From Syngnathus acus (taxonomy: Eukaryota; Chordata; Actinopteri; Syngnathiformes; Syngnathidae): DNA of 64,000 nt. The stretch lies in assembly GCF_901709675.1 (NCBI RefSeq), contig NC_051092.1, positions 2,236,491 through 2,300,490 of the forward strand, read 5' to 3'. The translations under genes and the position numbers were made by a program. Positions within the stretch are counted from its first letter, which is position 1, and every line of letters begins with the position of its first letter. A model generated the notes under the pieces. It was not told where the DNA came from. It searched no databases and saw only the letters and a list, made by a program, of their open reading frames with translations. Of the stretch, positions 49,333 to 62,932 are shown piece by piece.

Positions 49333-51501
49333 TCTGTATTTAATGTACAACATAAAAAATACTTAACTTTTCTGTCAATCACTGAACTTATATTAAGTAC
49401 AAATTCTAAGAACCACTTAAGATCAATACATAGTTGTCTGAGCAATAATTGCAATCATTAAATGAAATGATTATTATGACAATAAAGTGGTCTTGGGCTG
49501 GGCTAGAAGTTCGCTTCAGGTGGACTCCATGCAACACAGATGTGAGGGATTTTGAGCTTTACTGACTTCTTTGAAAACCCCACAGCCAGCCATTAGCCCA
49601 TTACTGTGTACACGAGTGTATTGTAAACGTCCCCTCGGGTCACAACACAACTTCAGTGGCGATCATGGCTTATGTTTGCTTAGCTCCGAGGCGCTAGTTG
49701 AATTGGTAAAAACGCCTCCATCAGCAAACCTTGTCTACTCCGATTAGTTCTCGCGGGGCAAGGTGTACGTAGCTTTTGTCCGAGTGCAGGCGCCGCAGTC
49801 AGCGGCCAGACAACGGCGAGCCGCACGTTTGCACAGCAGACGACACTCGTCAATGGTGTTGTTTGAATAGCCTGTTTTTACTGCCCAAAACTTTTCTGTA
49901 GCCGTTAACCAAGCTCTGAGGTCAAACTTTGCCGAGGCCATTTGTGCCAATGATGTGTAGGACTGTTCATACATTTACATATTCCAGTTTAGCATTAGCA
50001 TTTGACGACTCTCAACAGAGTCTGTAGTAAACATATCCCGACCTTGAACTCCACCCGAGGAATACATCGTGGATGAATCTTTCCGAATTGAGCCAGATTA
50101 AACACAGTGCGATACTTTGCGGCGAAACGCTGAAGCGGGCTAATCCGCTACTAGCCCGTCGCCACATTGCATTCTTTACTTCTGTAAGGTCATGAGCAGC
50201 CCTATTTGGCCCCAACTGCTACCCCGACCCTGCCAGAGAGTATTTCCAACATAAGTGTGACCTAAGTACATTCAATCGGATCCCGTGATTAGGCAAAATT
50301 CCTCCAAAGTGTATCAAGTTTACAAAGTCCAGCATTTCTTCTCCCGATTAGCCTTAGCCTCATTTCTTGTATGAACTTGAGGATTCTGTGTAGGAGCTCT
50401 TTGTGGTCATATGCTTCTTAAATGATTTCTCTACTGGGTTGCTAGTGACATCGCTGGCGTATCTTGTAGCATGTAGCTCCTAACTTACATACATGCATTT
50501 AGTCTGACAGAAGTCACTGAATGAATCTTAAATTCAGCACATCAAGGAGTGACTCACTCAATTTGATTATTTGGGGATTTAAAAAAATAAAAAAGATCTA
50601 GGACAAAAGTGATGGTAAATGAGCGACAATAACCATTGAACAGGAAATTGAAACTTCGAAATGTAGACATCTTGCTTTCTAGTTCACAGAAAGAGGACAT
50701 CCGTTCATCGACCGACCTAACCCTGAAACCTCGAAAGGGGACATGAAAATGTTCAGATAAATTCACTCTCATTATTTGCCATGGGGGGGTCAAATATTTA
50801 AATTAGAATAACGGAGTAAAATGGAGCACTTATGTGGGATATAGTGATGAAGTCTACAGGCCCCATGACTAGTTGGTCTTGTGTTAGAAAACACATTGTG
50901 TGTGTGGTTTCAAGGACAGTTTCAACAAACTCAAGTATCCTAGAAGGGTCAAACAAAAAGACACAACATGCAGATAGAAATAGTGTTTTCTTTACCTTTA
51001 TCACAGTAGCGTTGTGCTTGCAGGCTTCCAAGAAGACATGAAAAGTCCTTGTTCCTCACAAGGTGAACGCCTCATGGTCCCACGATTCCAAAGTTTACTG
51101 TACCACAATGATATTCTAAATAATCAACAATCATCAAAGTTTGGGACCGTAGGGGCAGGATGTTGCTTTTTTTGATTGAATAGAAAAGCCTTGTGAGTAA
51201 ACACGTGTGATGTTTCAGACACTTTGTAGGCGCTCACCGATGCCTCGTGAGGATCAAAGTGATATTACAGGATGTCGACCAGATGTACTGTACTGACTTA
51301 AGATGTTTTGCAGTTCTAAAATTGTGGCCATGTAAAGCGAAAAGAGGATGTGGTTGTCATTTTTTTGTAGCCCTTCAATGTATGCAAACGTGCTGGAGGG
51401 AAGTGGGGGGGTCACCATGTTGTTGACAATTGATAATGACTATTTTAAGGGTTGTAAATCCCTTTGTAAAGATGATTTACCGTGACCGACCGACTCATTA
51501 G

Positions 51502-51565
51502 AATAGATAGAATAGAATAGAATAGATCTTTATTGTCATTGTCACATGTACAACGAAATTTAAAA
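51502..51565 (+). repeat. (AGAAT)n-type simple repeat with adjoining repeat tail
   Basis: AGATAGAATAGAATAGAATAG is followed by ATCTTTATTGTCATTGTCAC and ACAACGAAATTT. This combination is common at many fish loci and probably marks the end of a retroposon. Confidence 0.4.
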
Positions 51566-54256
51566 ATTCGAAATTCATTCATTGATTCATTGCTTCCATG
51601 GCAGGTGATCTCCATTGGCTGAGATGTAGCGTGTCTGTGACGCGCAGTGTAAAACAACACGCCTCAACTTTCCATGGGCTTCGTGTTACGAAAGTCACAA
51701 GCACGCCATCAACTATTCAACATGGGCGCCCCCGCGAGATGACACCTGTGACTCACTTTTGTGTATTTTGTGGTCACGGTTGAATCAAAACAGGGGTTTC
51801 TTGACGCACTGTACCAGCAAATGTTAGCTGCCAAACAACAATAACTGAACGGCGTATCGTCGAACTAATAATGCTAATAAGGAATCACGTGGACATTCAG
51901 GCCAAAGGACAAACTTGGCCTAAATAGTTGGTTAGTTGGTTGGTTACTGTCTTGCTAGTTAGTTTAGTCAGATTATGTTTGTAATTTGGATTTTCTAGAT
52001 AGCATGGTTTTTGATGAGTTCCGTCAGGGGTTATGTGATGTTAGCTTGTCTCATTGCTGAGTCAGTCGGTGAGTCAGGTGTGATACTTCACATCCTTGCA
52101 AAACAACACAACACGCCAAAGCAAATTATTAAGAGGAGACAGAAAGGAAAAAAAGAAAGTGTATTGTAAGCGATGGCTAATAGTTGAGTGACAAGTCATT
52201 CAGGTTTTTTTTCTTACATCTGAGATCTTACTTTCATATTTGAAGGTGAAAGTCTGTTTACCTTGGGACAAGTGTGGTCCTGCCAGAGGTCCACAAAATA
52301 TTCATGTCATCTAAACGCCACCAGTGCTTGAGCTTCTGAGCTTGAGCATGATACTTAATATTTAGGGTGAAAAATCTAGTATTTATGCCTTGAAGGAAGA
52401 ATGGTCCATTCCTATTTTCCACCAAGCTAATCATAAGACAAACTGTACTGAGAATGTGTGGAGTCTAAAAAGATCAATTTGCCTGGAGGAAGAGCAGCAT
52501 GAAAACCGTCCTTCATTCGCAACAAATCATGAATGTAGTACTTTCATTTTGTTATGTGTGGAAAGAAGGCAATGTTGACATTTTCAAAACCAGTCATATA
52601 AACCAAACTAACTAACTGTGATCAATTCATCTTATTTTATAAACCACTTTCACGACTGCAGCTGTATCAACAAAGCGCTTTATAGAAGACATAACATAAA
52701 ACATGAACAATAATCAATTAAGGAAATCTTTTTGACGCCTGTTTCAATCTAATCTTGGCCAAATAATCAGAATTTTCTATTATCAAAAGTAACTATTCTC
52801 ATTTATGCAGTCCACCATTATTAATTCATTAACTTTGTTTCTTCATTTGAGAAACAAAATGGACAAATGAGTAGTTTCACTTTGAGGCTTCCTCTCTCGT
52901 AAAATGAATGTCAAATAACCACTTTGATCACCTTTTAAATGTGGAAAAAGAGTGTAAAAAACAGTATCTTCAAAGAGTACGTATATTTCCTGTGCGGTTT
53001 ACAAACAGAGCCACATTGCGCTTTAGTGCCAACCCCTTTCGGTAATGACATGCTAGTAGTGGAATGTACCAAAGTTGAAAGAAAACGGGGGAGTTACGGA
53101 TAGAATTTCTGCTTCCAAGACGGTAGAATCTCCACAAAGTTGTGCTCAAATAGCTTTAATCGTGTATTAAGCTCAGGCTAACGTGACATGACGGCACACT
53201 GTGGTTTAGAAACTGGGATGTAATCATTTGACGAAGCTGAAAGTGAGAGGTAGCACCCTCAGTTTCATTGTTGTGGTACGGCCCGTTGGCAAGCGAAGAG
53301 ACACTGTCTTAGAGCGGCACCGGCAAGCCAGAACACACCGAACACGGAGCACACCGCAACGACGTTAGACGCTTTTCGAACGAGTGATAATGTCCGCCCC
53401 GTGTATGTGTTCGCACAATTTCATCCCTTGAGACGTCTTCGTTTCTTCTCGGCCTTTTTTTTGTCTTCATTAGGTGAGTTCGCCCTACGGAGCATCCCCA
53501 GGATGAGTGCGCATACGTGCGCGTGCATGTGATGTAGACTGGGTTAGGGCTGGGGTACCAACGTGCGCGTGCGTGGATGGGATGATGAAATACCACACGC
53601 GGACGCCTAGGAGGCAGGATGGCTCATAAAGGGCACATTGTGAGACTCGTCAACGGATCACACGGCCTATAATTACGCATTTTCTAAATTTTGTACATAT
53701 CTAAATGCTGTGATGTCATTTTTCCACACTAAGGCCTGGTTAAACCACCATGCGTGGCGCCGTATAAGATTTCCCGTTACTCAGCATCCTCCGCGGAAAG
53801 ATAGGCTAATCTGGAACTATGTAAATCTATTAATCGTGTTAATCCTTGTGTTCTAAATCCTTGTGTTCGACAAAGGAGAAAAGAATATGAACCAAAATGG
53901 CCTGATGTTGCGCGTGGCGCGTCGTCCACACCCTTGGGTCTTTTCCCCACATCACTCAAACCATCAGAAAATGTATTAGGTAAATCTGCACAGACCGAGA
54001 CTACCCAAATAGAGTGCTTTTACTAAAATAATCCGTGTTATGATTTAAATAGGCCCTCATTATTTATTGTACAGTAGTCAGTTCTCTGTATGAGTTGTTT
54101 TTTTTTTTTTACGCGAACGGGGGTGTAAGATAAAGCAAACCCGAGAACAAAGTATACCCCGCTTTTTTTTTTAAAAAATCGACTCGCCCAATATTTGCAT
54201 TAAAAGTCCTGTCATATGTTTTGCATGAATGTTACTGCTCCACCTAAAAAAATGCT

Positions 54257-54299
54257 TATTTATTCATTTATTTATTTGTTTGTTTGTTTGTTTGTTTGT
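54257..54299 (+). repeat. (TTTA)n/(TTTG)n microsatellite
   Basis: TTTA units pass directly into TTTG units over about 43 bp. Confidence 0.8.
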
Positions 54300-55256
54300 G
54301 TACGTATTTGTTAAATGGTCAATTGGAAATGATCAATTAAGAATATGCTGTATTTGTAAAATAATCAATTTGATATATTTTATACATATAATTTATTAGT
54401 AAATTGATGTATCATTTGAAATATGAAGCAGCAAGGTGAACTTTTACTCACAAAGGAGAGGTTCTGGGTTCGAATCTCTGGAGTTTGCATGATCTCCTCT
54501 GGATGTGTCCCAAAAATAATCCAAAATCATGTGAGTGGTAATGTGTCTTGATACGTGGGGTACGATATGATTCAAAAATAGTACGGTAGAATATTTTGAA
54601 TTGGAACGATTCGATTCAGTGAGGTTACGATACGATTCAATACGTAGCTTTTGTCATATTTATTCCTATGTAAAATCTCGCCAAGCCCAATAGATCAACA
54701 GCAACAGCAAACAGATTTTTTACCAGGTGTGCATCGGTACATCTTAAAATGAAACAGTTTGATTCGGTTTCGTTATGTAAATACCCCACCCCCAATCATT
54801 TATTTAGAAAGTGAGAGAAATGCGATAGTGTCACTCCCACCACTTCTCCAGCCATGCGGCTTGTTTTCATAGTTCCGCTATACGTGGAAATTTCATGGGA
54901 AAAAAAACATATATTTTTTTCCACAGTTCCCATGTGTCTGTGATGTACTTTGGTTAGAATATCCCAAAGATAAAGAATATAGCGCATACTTTAGACCCTC
55001 TCGAAACAGCATTGCTCACAGCGAGGCTTTCAAGGTTTTTGGGGTTACAAGTTAATGCTCGGAAAAAGAACTGGCTGTTTCAAATATAGCAAATCCCAGA
55101 ATGGAAAAAAAAAAAATAAGGGAAATAATTTATTTTTCTGTATGCAACGTTTGTGAACTGAGATGCAGTTGCGAGAAAACAAAATGGCGACTGAATTGAA
55201 AATGCTTGAATTTGTCTGTGTGATCTGCTGCTTAATTTTCCCATTGTCTTACACAG

Positions 55257-55405
55257 ATCTGGTGATAATGCCGAACTAAAAAACGTCTTTCCTCGAAATC
55301 CCACGGACTCCGACAAACTGAAAAGTTGAAAGGCGGGACAATTGCGCAACCGTAACCCACCAACAATAAGCACGTGGCATCCCTCGCCCTCGTTTGCATT
55401 ATCAA
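55257..55405 (+). other. slc6a15 5' UTR part of first coding exon
   Basis: A strong acceptor (TTTTCCCATTGTCTTACACAG) ends at 55256, so the first coding exon most likely begins at 55257 and an upstream non-coding exon exists. Location of that upstream exon is unknown. Confidence 0.6.
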
Positions 55406-58400
55406 ATGCCCAAAAACAGCAAAGCCGTCAAGAGAGAGCTTGACGACGATGTCACAGAATCGGCCCGGGACCTGCTTTCCAACGAGGACGCCTGCGACGA
55501 TTCCTTCAAGAAGAGCTCGTTGATCATCGGCGACCATGACGGCGACGGCAAGGAGGGTGACGTGGAAGAGGGCGGCTCCGACGGTGAGGAGGAGGAAGAG
55601 GAGCGGCCGGCCTGGAACAGCAAGCTGCAATACATCCTGGCCCAGGTGGGCTTCTCCGTAGGCCTCGGCAACGTCTGGAGGTTTCCGTACCTGTGCCAGA
55701 AGAATGGCGGAGGTGAGCACAATGACCGCTTGCATCCATATTTATGTGCGTGGGAGCTGTTAAACGACACATGACGACCGTTAGACAAACGAGAGGTCGC
55801 TTCAAAACATTGTGTCTCTGTTCTCGGTTGATGCGTAATTCATTCACCGCTCCTTGTCCGTCTCTGATCTTACGTAATGGTAGAGATGGCATCTTAAAAG
55901 GGAAGTCAAGTCCATTTTATTTTTGCAATAATGTGTCCTAGTAGTGTTGTTGCTCGGGGTTCGGGTAACATTACACCCTTAGTTGTTGTTTATATGGTTT
56001 TGTTTGATTAACAAAACAAAAAAAATACCAAAACCAACAAGAGTAAAGCAGCATCACCTTGCACATTATGGTTTTGTTAATTTTCTCGATTAAGTTTCTG
56101 TGTGTGTTTTACATTTCTGCTCCTTTACAGTAAGGTGTGTGACACACTCATGCTGTGAGTCAGGTCGTTCCTCGCTTGAGTCACCTAGCGAGTCAGGCCT
56201 GCTTTAAACAGCTCTGGTCCACCCCGCTGTGGTCAAGTGTAATTTCATTAAAATGACACGTCTGGGACCTACGCAGCCCCAGAACCAAAATGCACACACA
56301 CCAGAAACCTCAATGTTGTCATTAGTTTTCATCTATTATAAGATACAAATGTCCTTTCGTGGTGCCACAGGCCATGTGCTACTGTCTCTTTAAGAAAGCC
56401 CAGGCCCGGGTGGAAAAAGGACTCAGGGCTACTGTTCAACTGAGTCAATGAGTGATTCAGCCGCTGGTTGGGGTCCAGCAAGGGAGAAAGGAAGTGAAGT
56501 TTCTACTATAAATCAAATGGAATGTAACAAAGTGCGGTTGCTAACCAAAACAGGAGTATATAGTGAGGCCGTGGCAATGCTTTTTTGGATTAAATGTCAC
56601 GATTTCTTTCAGCATTAATGATCTTAACATCCACAGTAATGTGATACACTGACAGATTTTTAATACAACATCCACCATGACCGTAGAGGCTATTTTTGGT
56701 CGAAAGATAAAAGGTTCTAATATGATAATATTTGCTTTTGGAAAGACAATGGGAGACCACCTGGGAGGAAGGTGGATGCGGGTTTGATGCTGACTGATGT
56801 CAAAGACCCCCAGGAATGAAATTGAATAAGATGATCTAATTGTTAAGACAACAGGCGTTACACCTGGGAGGGGCATTGGGACTTAAAGAACATCCTGTCT
56901 GAGGAAACGATAAACAAAACACTATTTGGCCACGGATTAAACTACCAGCAATACAATACACACGTGGGCAGATTGCACAATAGCTAAAAATGTCAACAAT
57001 GCCAACAGTCATTTTAGCGGGTTTGAAAAAATGCCAAACGGCTTTCATCACGGCATTTTGAAAGGTATGACGCAATCCTGCTCTAACTGATTTTTGTGGT
57101 TTTTGAGTGCACACGGAAGAACACCAAAAGCTAGACTAAGACTTGAATTCTCAAGGAGACTTCATAGTAATCCCACTTCCGAGTCATTTTGGACTTCATC
57201 TCGGATGAAACCTCCTTGAAGACAGGCACTTGCAACATTTGATTGAATCAGGGTGCCTCTTAAAAATAACCCACCTCTTGTGAAAGTGGGTCAAAACGTG
57301 AACAGTTTCCTGCTTCATTTTAATTTAGTGAGATGAACCTCATCATATCAAACCGGAAGCTAATGCTAAGCTATGACGAATGGTTCTTCAATTATTCATT
57401 TGATAATCGATTCATCGTCAATGAATCGATTCATCTTTGCACCTGTACAGTATTGTTGAAAGAAACCAAGTGTGTTGCTTGTGTTATTTTGACCCTTAGG
57501 GGCTTACCTGGTGCCCTACTTGATCCTGCTGGTGTTGATTGGCATCCCGCTTTTCTTCCTGGAGCTGGCAGTGGGTCAGCGCATCCGTCGGGGCAGCATC
57601 GGCGTGTGGAACTACATCAGCCCTCGACTTGGGGGTATCGGCTTCGCGAGCTGCGTGGTGAGTCGCTAAACCGTTAGCTTGCTAGCTGATGAATTCTGCT
57701 GTTGAAATCCTTAACACCTCTTAGATGGACCAATAATAGACGCTCTGTGCAGGTGTGCTTCTTCGTGGCTCTCTACTACAACGTCATCATCAGCTGGAGC
57801 CTCTTCTACTTCTCACAGTCCTTCCAGCAACCGTTGCCATGGCACGAGTGTCCGCTGGTCAAGAACAAGAACAGCACATGTAAGTTTAATGTTATGATTA
57901 TATCAGTGAGGGTTACTATGTCACAACATGCACGATAAAGTTATAATGTTACATTTAAATAGGTTGAAAGAAAAAAGCTACTTTTTATCGCGCAGTTGTG
58001 GTGCCCGAGTGTGAGAAGAGCTCGGCCACCACCTACTACTGGTACCGCGAGGCCCTGGACATCTCGGACAGTATCTCCGAGAGCGGAGGACTCAACTGGA
58101 AGATGACGCTGTGCCTGCTGGGGGCCTGGTCCATGGTCTGCCTGGCCATGATCAAGGGCATCCAGTCGTCCGGGAAGGTATGCTTAACCTCTTGGGGGGA
58201 ACTGGGGGAAAGGTTTCAGCCTACATAGCCAGGTTAAGTGTCATGCTGGATATTGGGAACGGTACTTGTAAAACAAAAGGCCATTTCTTGAAAAATCCTC
58301 TCACACGTCGTTAGCGAACATTAAGACTTACGGCGCGCTAACTGTATGGATGTCTTGTCTGGTCGCTAATACAACGAAAAAGTGGCAATGTTATGGGAAC

Positions 58401-61400
58401 AAAGTGTTAATATTCTTTAGGGGGAGCGTAAAATGGAGCGATGTTAACGACTTGTGTCATCCTCGGTCGCTCATGTGATTTTCCTGGAAGGGATTGGATA
58501 CTTAAGCTCACCTAGCTACGCTGACCTCCAGCATCAAAGCTGACGCTAACGTGACTAGCATCCGGAAGGATTAAGACCTCTCCTACCTCCATTTTCTTTT
58601 TTTCCTTTTTATCATTCCATTTTTTTTGTCACATGACAAGTATTAGACGTCGGATGTTCTGGGGGGTCAAGCCGGAGCTAATTGGAAGAAATGGGCACGA
58701 GGAAAGCTCTTGATGTTTTTGACATTTGAATTCGGTTTGATCCCCTCCTCTTGCGTCATGCCTCGACTACAGCGTACGCTAATGATGGATCAAATAATGT
58801 GTACTGATCGCTTTCTGACCGTTACATAACTTTACTACCGTAATTTTCGGACTATAAGTCGCGGTTTTTTTTCATAGTTTGGGTGGGGGGGCGACTTATA
58901 CTCAGGAGCGATTTATATACATATATATGGGGTTTTTTCACTTTTTTGGGCATTTTATGGCTGGTGCGACTTATACTCCGGTGCGACTTATAGTCCGAAA
59001 ATTACGGTACAATATCAATTGCACTGTTAACCGTTTTTTTGTTTTAGCAGTCGAGGGGACGAAGGCTTTTTTGTTGTCCGTGTCAGGCAGACTGCCTTGG
59101 CGTCGTCATTAGCTGTGGTTTTATCGCGACTACTGTCTTACTGTCTGGACAAAACAAGATGGATGCCCTCAACAGCGGTGGTCTCTGCCGTGCCAATTTG
59201 TCGCGCCAGACCCTCCCCTCCCTGTTTGGCTTCAGCCGCTTGAAATGTGGCCGATAGCCGCCGCCATTGTCTAGACGCTATCTCCCACTGCCACTTTGCT
59301 CTATTTTAGTGCAGTCATTGAGAAACATCGGTGGAAATCATTTCTGAAGATAACGTGGATCTTTCACCTGGTGTGTCCAGACAGGTTTTGGGGTCGAGGA
59401 GTTCAAACTTCCCCGATAGTCGCCCCCCCACGAGGCGTCTCGCAAGTGTGAGCACAAAAGAATATTAATGGAGTCTCTCCTCCCGTGTGCACAAAGACTT
59501 TTTTTTTTTTTTTTTTTCAGGGAATATCCTCGCGTGAGCGCGGGTGGGCTGAAAGGGATCTGGTTGTCGTGGTTACACGCGCTCTTTCGGCTTGGCTTGA
59601 TTTTCGGAGATTTGAGGACAGGGTTCATGGGGAGGGAAATGGGGGGGGATGGTTTAGGCAAGACTAATACTTTGTAAATCTTGCATAACGTCAGGTTGGA
59701 GCAAGTTTGATGACTCACGTTGGGTGCAGTTGTACGCCTTCATTTTTAGGAAATCCAGCCTCCAAAGTCAATTTTGCTTATCAGCAGTGTAGCCCTAGTT
59801 ACCTTGAAAAAGTGGTCTGATTACTTTTTTTACTCCTTTAAATTAGATTTTAAAAGCAATTAAGATTACAAGTTACTTTATTGGTTACATAAGCAAGTGA
59901 TTAAGGCAAATTAAGTAGGATACATCAAAGTTAGTAGAAATAATTTAAAGATGGACACAATAATGCCCCACTATAAATTGTAGCGCTTGCTAAACTAACG
60001 TAGCAACGAATTTAGCATACCATGCTAACTGAGCACAACACAGCATGGACTTAGTGTCACCATTTTAAAAATTGTACACACACAAAATTGTGGTGTGACC
60101 TTCTCACTTCTCATGGACACAAACCCCTTGAGAAGATAGCCATCTTTGCTGCTATGTGAAATATTACTCGGGGGCATAACTTGAATAGGTGTGTCATAAT
60201 TTGACCATGAAAATACCACCTGCAACATTGGCCTGCTGTACACAGTACATGTTTACTTGTTTGTGTTATCCCAAATGAATGTTTGTGTAGCTTTTTTTCT
60301 GTCTCGTGATTGTGTTGTGTGTTTATTTAAGTTGAATTTACTGACTGGAGGGCATGTCGGGTGTGGTGACCTGATCATTTCTGTTGATATAAAGATACAA
60401 AAAAACTATTAACGACTAAAATAATAATACACTGTCTTTTTTTAAAAAATGGTTGCAAGCGAACATTTGAAACTAATTTTAGCCATTTTCTCGGGATAAT
60501 TTCTAGATAAACTAGTCCTTCAGATTTTGCTACAAAATAGCAATTTATTTGTTGTCTTTTAAATGTTTTGGTGACCTACGCTGTGCCTGCATTTTTAGGT
60601 GATGTACTTCAGCTCGTTGTTCCCTTACGTGGTGTTGATCTGCTTCCTGGTTCGCTCGCTACTCCTGGAGGGCTCCATGGACGGGATTCGCCACATGTTC
60701 ACACCAAAGGTACGGACGCAATGTCTTTTTGCCCACGCTCCTTCTGAGCTCAGCAAGACATCACACTTTTGAGGAAGAATGATCAACGGGAGTGCTCATA
60801 GAAAAAAGAATTTTTTTTTTAGTACCAATAGTACAGCAAATACCCCGTCTGGAGTAAAAACTGATTTAATTAAAAAAATAATCTTAGTCTGCTGACTGGC
60901 TGATAGCAATAACACACCAATCAGCTTCCAAGGCTGTAAATTCTGCTGTAGCTTCTATCACCATAGAAACAAGAAGACCTACCACCGTTTCTTTGGTGCT
61001 CTGACGCCCCCTTGTGTCTACAACATAAAACACCATGTGATCAAAAGAAACAAACTCACCATTCCCTTCCGTGTGTGTGCTTGCATGCCAGCTGGAGCTC
61101 ATGCTGGAGGCCAAGGTTTGGCGCGAGGCGGCCACGCAGGTGTTCTTCGCGCTGGGCCTGGGCTTCGGCGGCGTCATCGCCTTCTCCAGCTACAACAAGC
61201 GCGACAACAACTGTCACTTTGACGCCGTGCTGGTGTCCTTTATCAACTTCTTCACATCGGTGCTGGCCACCCTGGTGGTGTTCGCCGTGCTCGGCTTCAA
61301 AGCCAACATTATGAACGACAGATGCGTGTTGCTGTGAGTCTTGTTCCACCCTGAAAATATCAAAGGACATAAATTTGAAAAATCCATAACTGCATTTTGT

Positions 61401-62932
61401 CTTGATTTTGTTTGTTTTAGCAACAGCAACAAGATTGCGGATTTGCTGGGCAACGGCATCGAGGCCAACCTGATCCCCAACCACATCAACCTCAGTCAAA
61501 AGGTGAGCGTGGACGACTACCATCAGATGATCGACATCATCCGAGGAGTCAAGGAGGACAACTTTAGCAAACTCGGACTGGAGTCCTGCAGTATCGAGGA
61601 CGAGCTCAACAAGGTATGGACGAGATGCGATCGTACTTGGAGGAAAAAAAGTAAACTTGTTGTATTGAGTTGTTATTTTTTGGGGAATACGAAGTGGTTA
61701 CCCTTCACTGACCAATCTCTCCTCCCCCTCCCCTACCCACCCACCAGGCAGTGCAGGGCACAGGCCTGGCGTTCATCGCCTTCACGGAGGCCATGACGCA
61801 CTTCCCGGCCTCTCCCTTCTGGTCGGTCATGTTCTTCCTCATGCTGATTAATTTGGGCTTGGGCAGCATGTTCGGCACCATCGAGGGCATCCTCACGCCG
61901 CTCATCGACACCTTCAAAGTGCGCAAGGAACTCTTGACGGGTCAGCCAAACTCATGATTATGTCGCTTGGGAGTTGGGAAAGCCGTTCCTAATATTGTGA
62001 CTGACCCCCTCCCTCCCGCCAGTGGGCTGCTGCGTGCTGGCTTTCTCCCTCGGGCTGGTGTTCGTGCAGCGCTCGGGCAACTACTATGTTACCATGTTTG
62101 ACGACTACTCGGCCACGCTGCCGCTGCTCATCGTGGTCATCCTGGAGAACTTGGCCGTCGCTTGGTTCTACGGCATCGACAAGTACGGCCTTCGCTACTT
62201 CAGATGATTTTTTTTTCGAACCACTCAAAAACCGTGCAGAAAACTTATATTTATCCGACTAGGGTGAGCTCACCTGTGTTGTGATTCCATCAGGTTCTTT
62301 GAGGACCTGAAGGACATGCTGGGCTTCAGGCCGTACCGCTTTTACTACTACATGTGGAAGTTCATCACGCCCATCCTGCTGCTGGTTCTGCTATGCTCCA
62401 GCTTTGTCCAGCTCATCAAGACGCCGCCCAGTTACAGTGCCTGGATACAGGAGCAGGTCGGTCACACGTGTGCGTGCAGTATTTATGGGGAATACTGTAC
62501 CTGGTTCCTCAATGCTTGTTCTTCCTCTGTATCGATCGACCCTAACAGGCCCAGGAGAAGCTGGTGGGCTTCCCTCCATGGGGCGTGGCGGTGTGTATCT
62601 CCCTGGTGGTGGTGGCCATACTGCCCGTGCCGGTGGTCTTCGCGCTGCGCTACTTCAGCGTGATCGACGACGGCGCCGGCGGCATCTCGGCCGTGTCCTA
62701 CAAGAAGGGCCGCATCATCAAGGAGAGCAGCGTGCCCGGCGAAGGCGACGACGCCAGCCTCCTTCACGCCAAGACCACGCCCAGCGAGGTGCCGTCGCCC
62801 ATGCTCGCCAACGGCATCTACCGCAAGCAGAGCGCCGGCGGGGGTCCCGAGGCGGACGCCGCGCCCAACGGTCGCTACGGCATCGGCTACCTGATGGCCG
62901 ACGTGCCGGACATGCCCGAGTCGGACTTGTAG
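55406..62932 (+). CDS. slc6a15: Sodium-dependent neutral amino acid transporter B0AT2, 11 coding exons
   Basis: Plasma-membrane SLC6 symporter (NTT73/SBAT1), mainly neuronal. It carries branched-chain amino acids and proline with Na+. Exons: 55406-55712, 57500-57657, 57753-57879, 57996-58177, 60599-60709, 61092-61333, 61421-61613, 61748-61940, 62023-62182, 62294-62456 and 62549-62932. All have GT/AG borders and compatible phases, and sum to 740 codons including stop (739 aa; human 730). The N-terminus [19 protein letters not shown] matches the family and is followed by a six-Glu acidic run (61-66). The TM1 Na+/substrate signature [12 protein letters not shown] is at about 85-96. Other landmarks are [33 protein letters not shown] and [20 protein letters not shown]. 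The C-terminus is [20 protein letters not shown]. The main ligand-site regions are intact. The exon 10 donor (CAA|GTACGG) is weak. Confidence 0.97.
55713..57499 (+). other. slc6a15 intron after first coding exon
   Basis: A 1.8-kb intron with no recognised gene or repeat beyond AT-rich runs. Confidence 0.8.
58838..59009. mobile_element. Palindromic MITE with perfect 27-bp inverted ends
   Basis: The first and last 27 bp are perfect inverted repeats beginning TACCGTAATTTTCGG and continuing ACTATAAGTCGC. The 172-bp element has internal GCGACTTATACTC motifs in direct copies and no coding capacity. It is a compact non-autonomous DNA transposon, very common in fish. The perfect ends suggest a fairly recent insertion or constraint. 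The superfamily is not assigned. Confidence 0.85.
59790..59905 (-). repeat. Interspersed repeat in slc6a15 intron (shared with 5149-5262)
   Basis: On the minus strand it reads GTAATCAGACC then ACTTTTTCAAGGTAAC. It shares the exact 16-mer with the copy in NTS intron 3, in the opposite orientation. Confidence 0.5.

Larger units (their letters stand above)
48083..55256. other. Intergenic between lrriq1 and slc6a15 (divergent)
   Basis: About 7 kb with no exon recognised. It should contain the LRRIQ1 promoter just above 48083 and the SLC6A15 promoter plus a non-coding first exon, neither of which I can place. TSPAN19, which lies here in human, is not visible. Repeats present: 48830-49332, (ATAGA)n at 51502-51528, (TTTA)n/(TTTG)n at 54257-54299, and a GATACGATTCAATACG-type fragment at about 54550-54660. 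Confidence 0.55.
58178..60598 (+). other. slc6a15 large intron, with repeats
   Basis: A 2.4-kb intron between the SSGK and YFSS exons. It holds the 58838-59009 MITE, a poly-T run at 59499-59518 and the repeat at 59790-59905. No exon is seen. Confidence 0.8.

Noticed and set aside
55524-55892. Minus-strand frames of 120-170 codons over the first SLC6A15 exon
   Set aside because: They are antisense of a recognised coding exon, with no independent similarity or splice structure.
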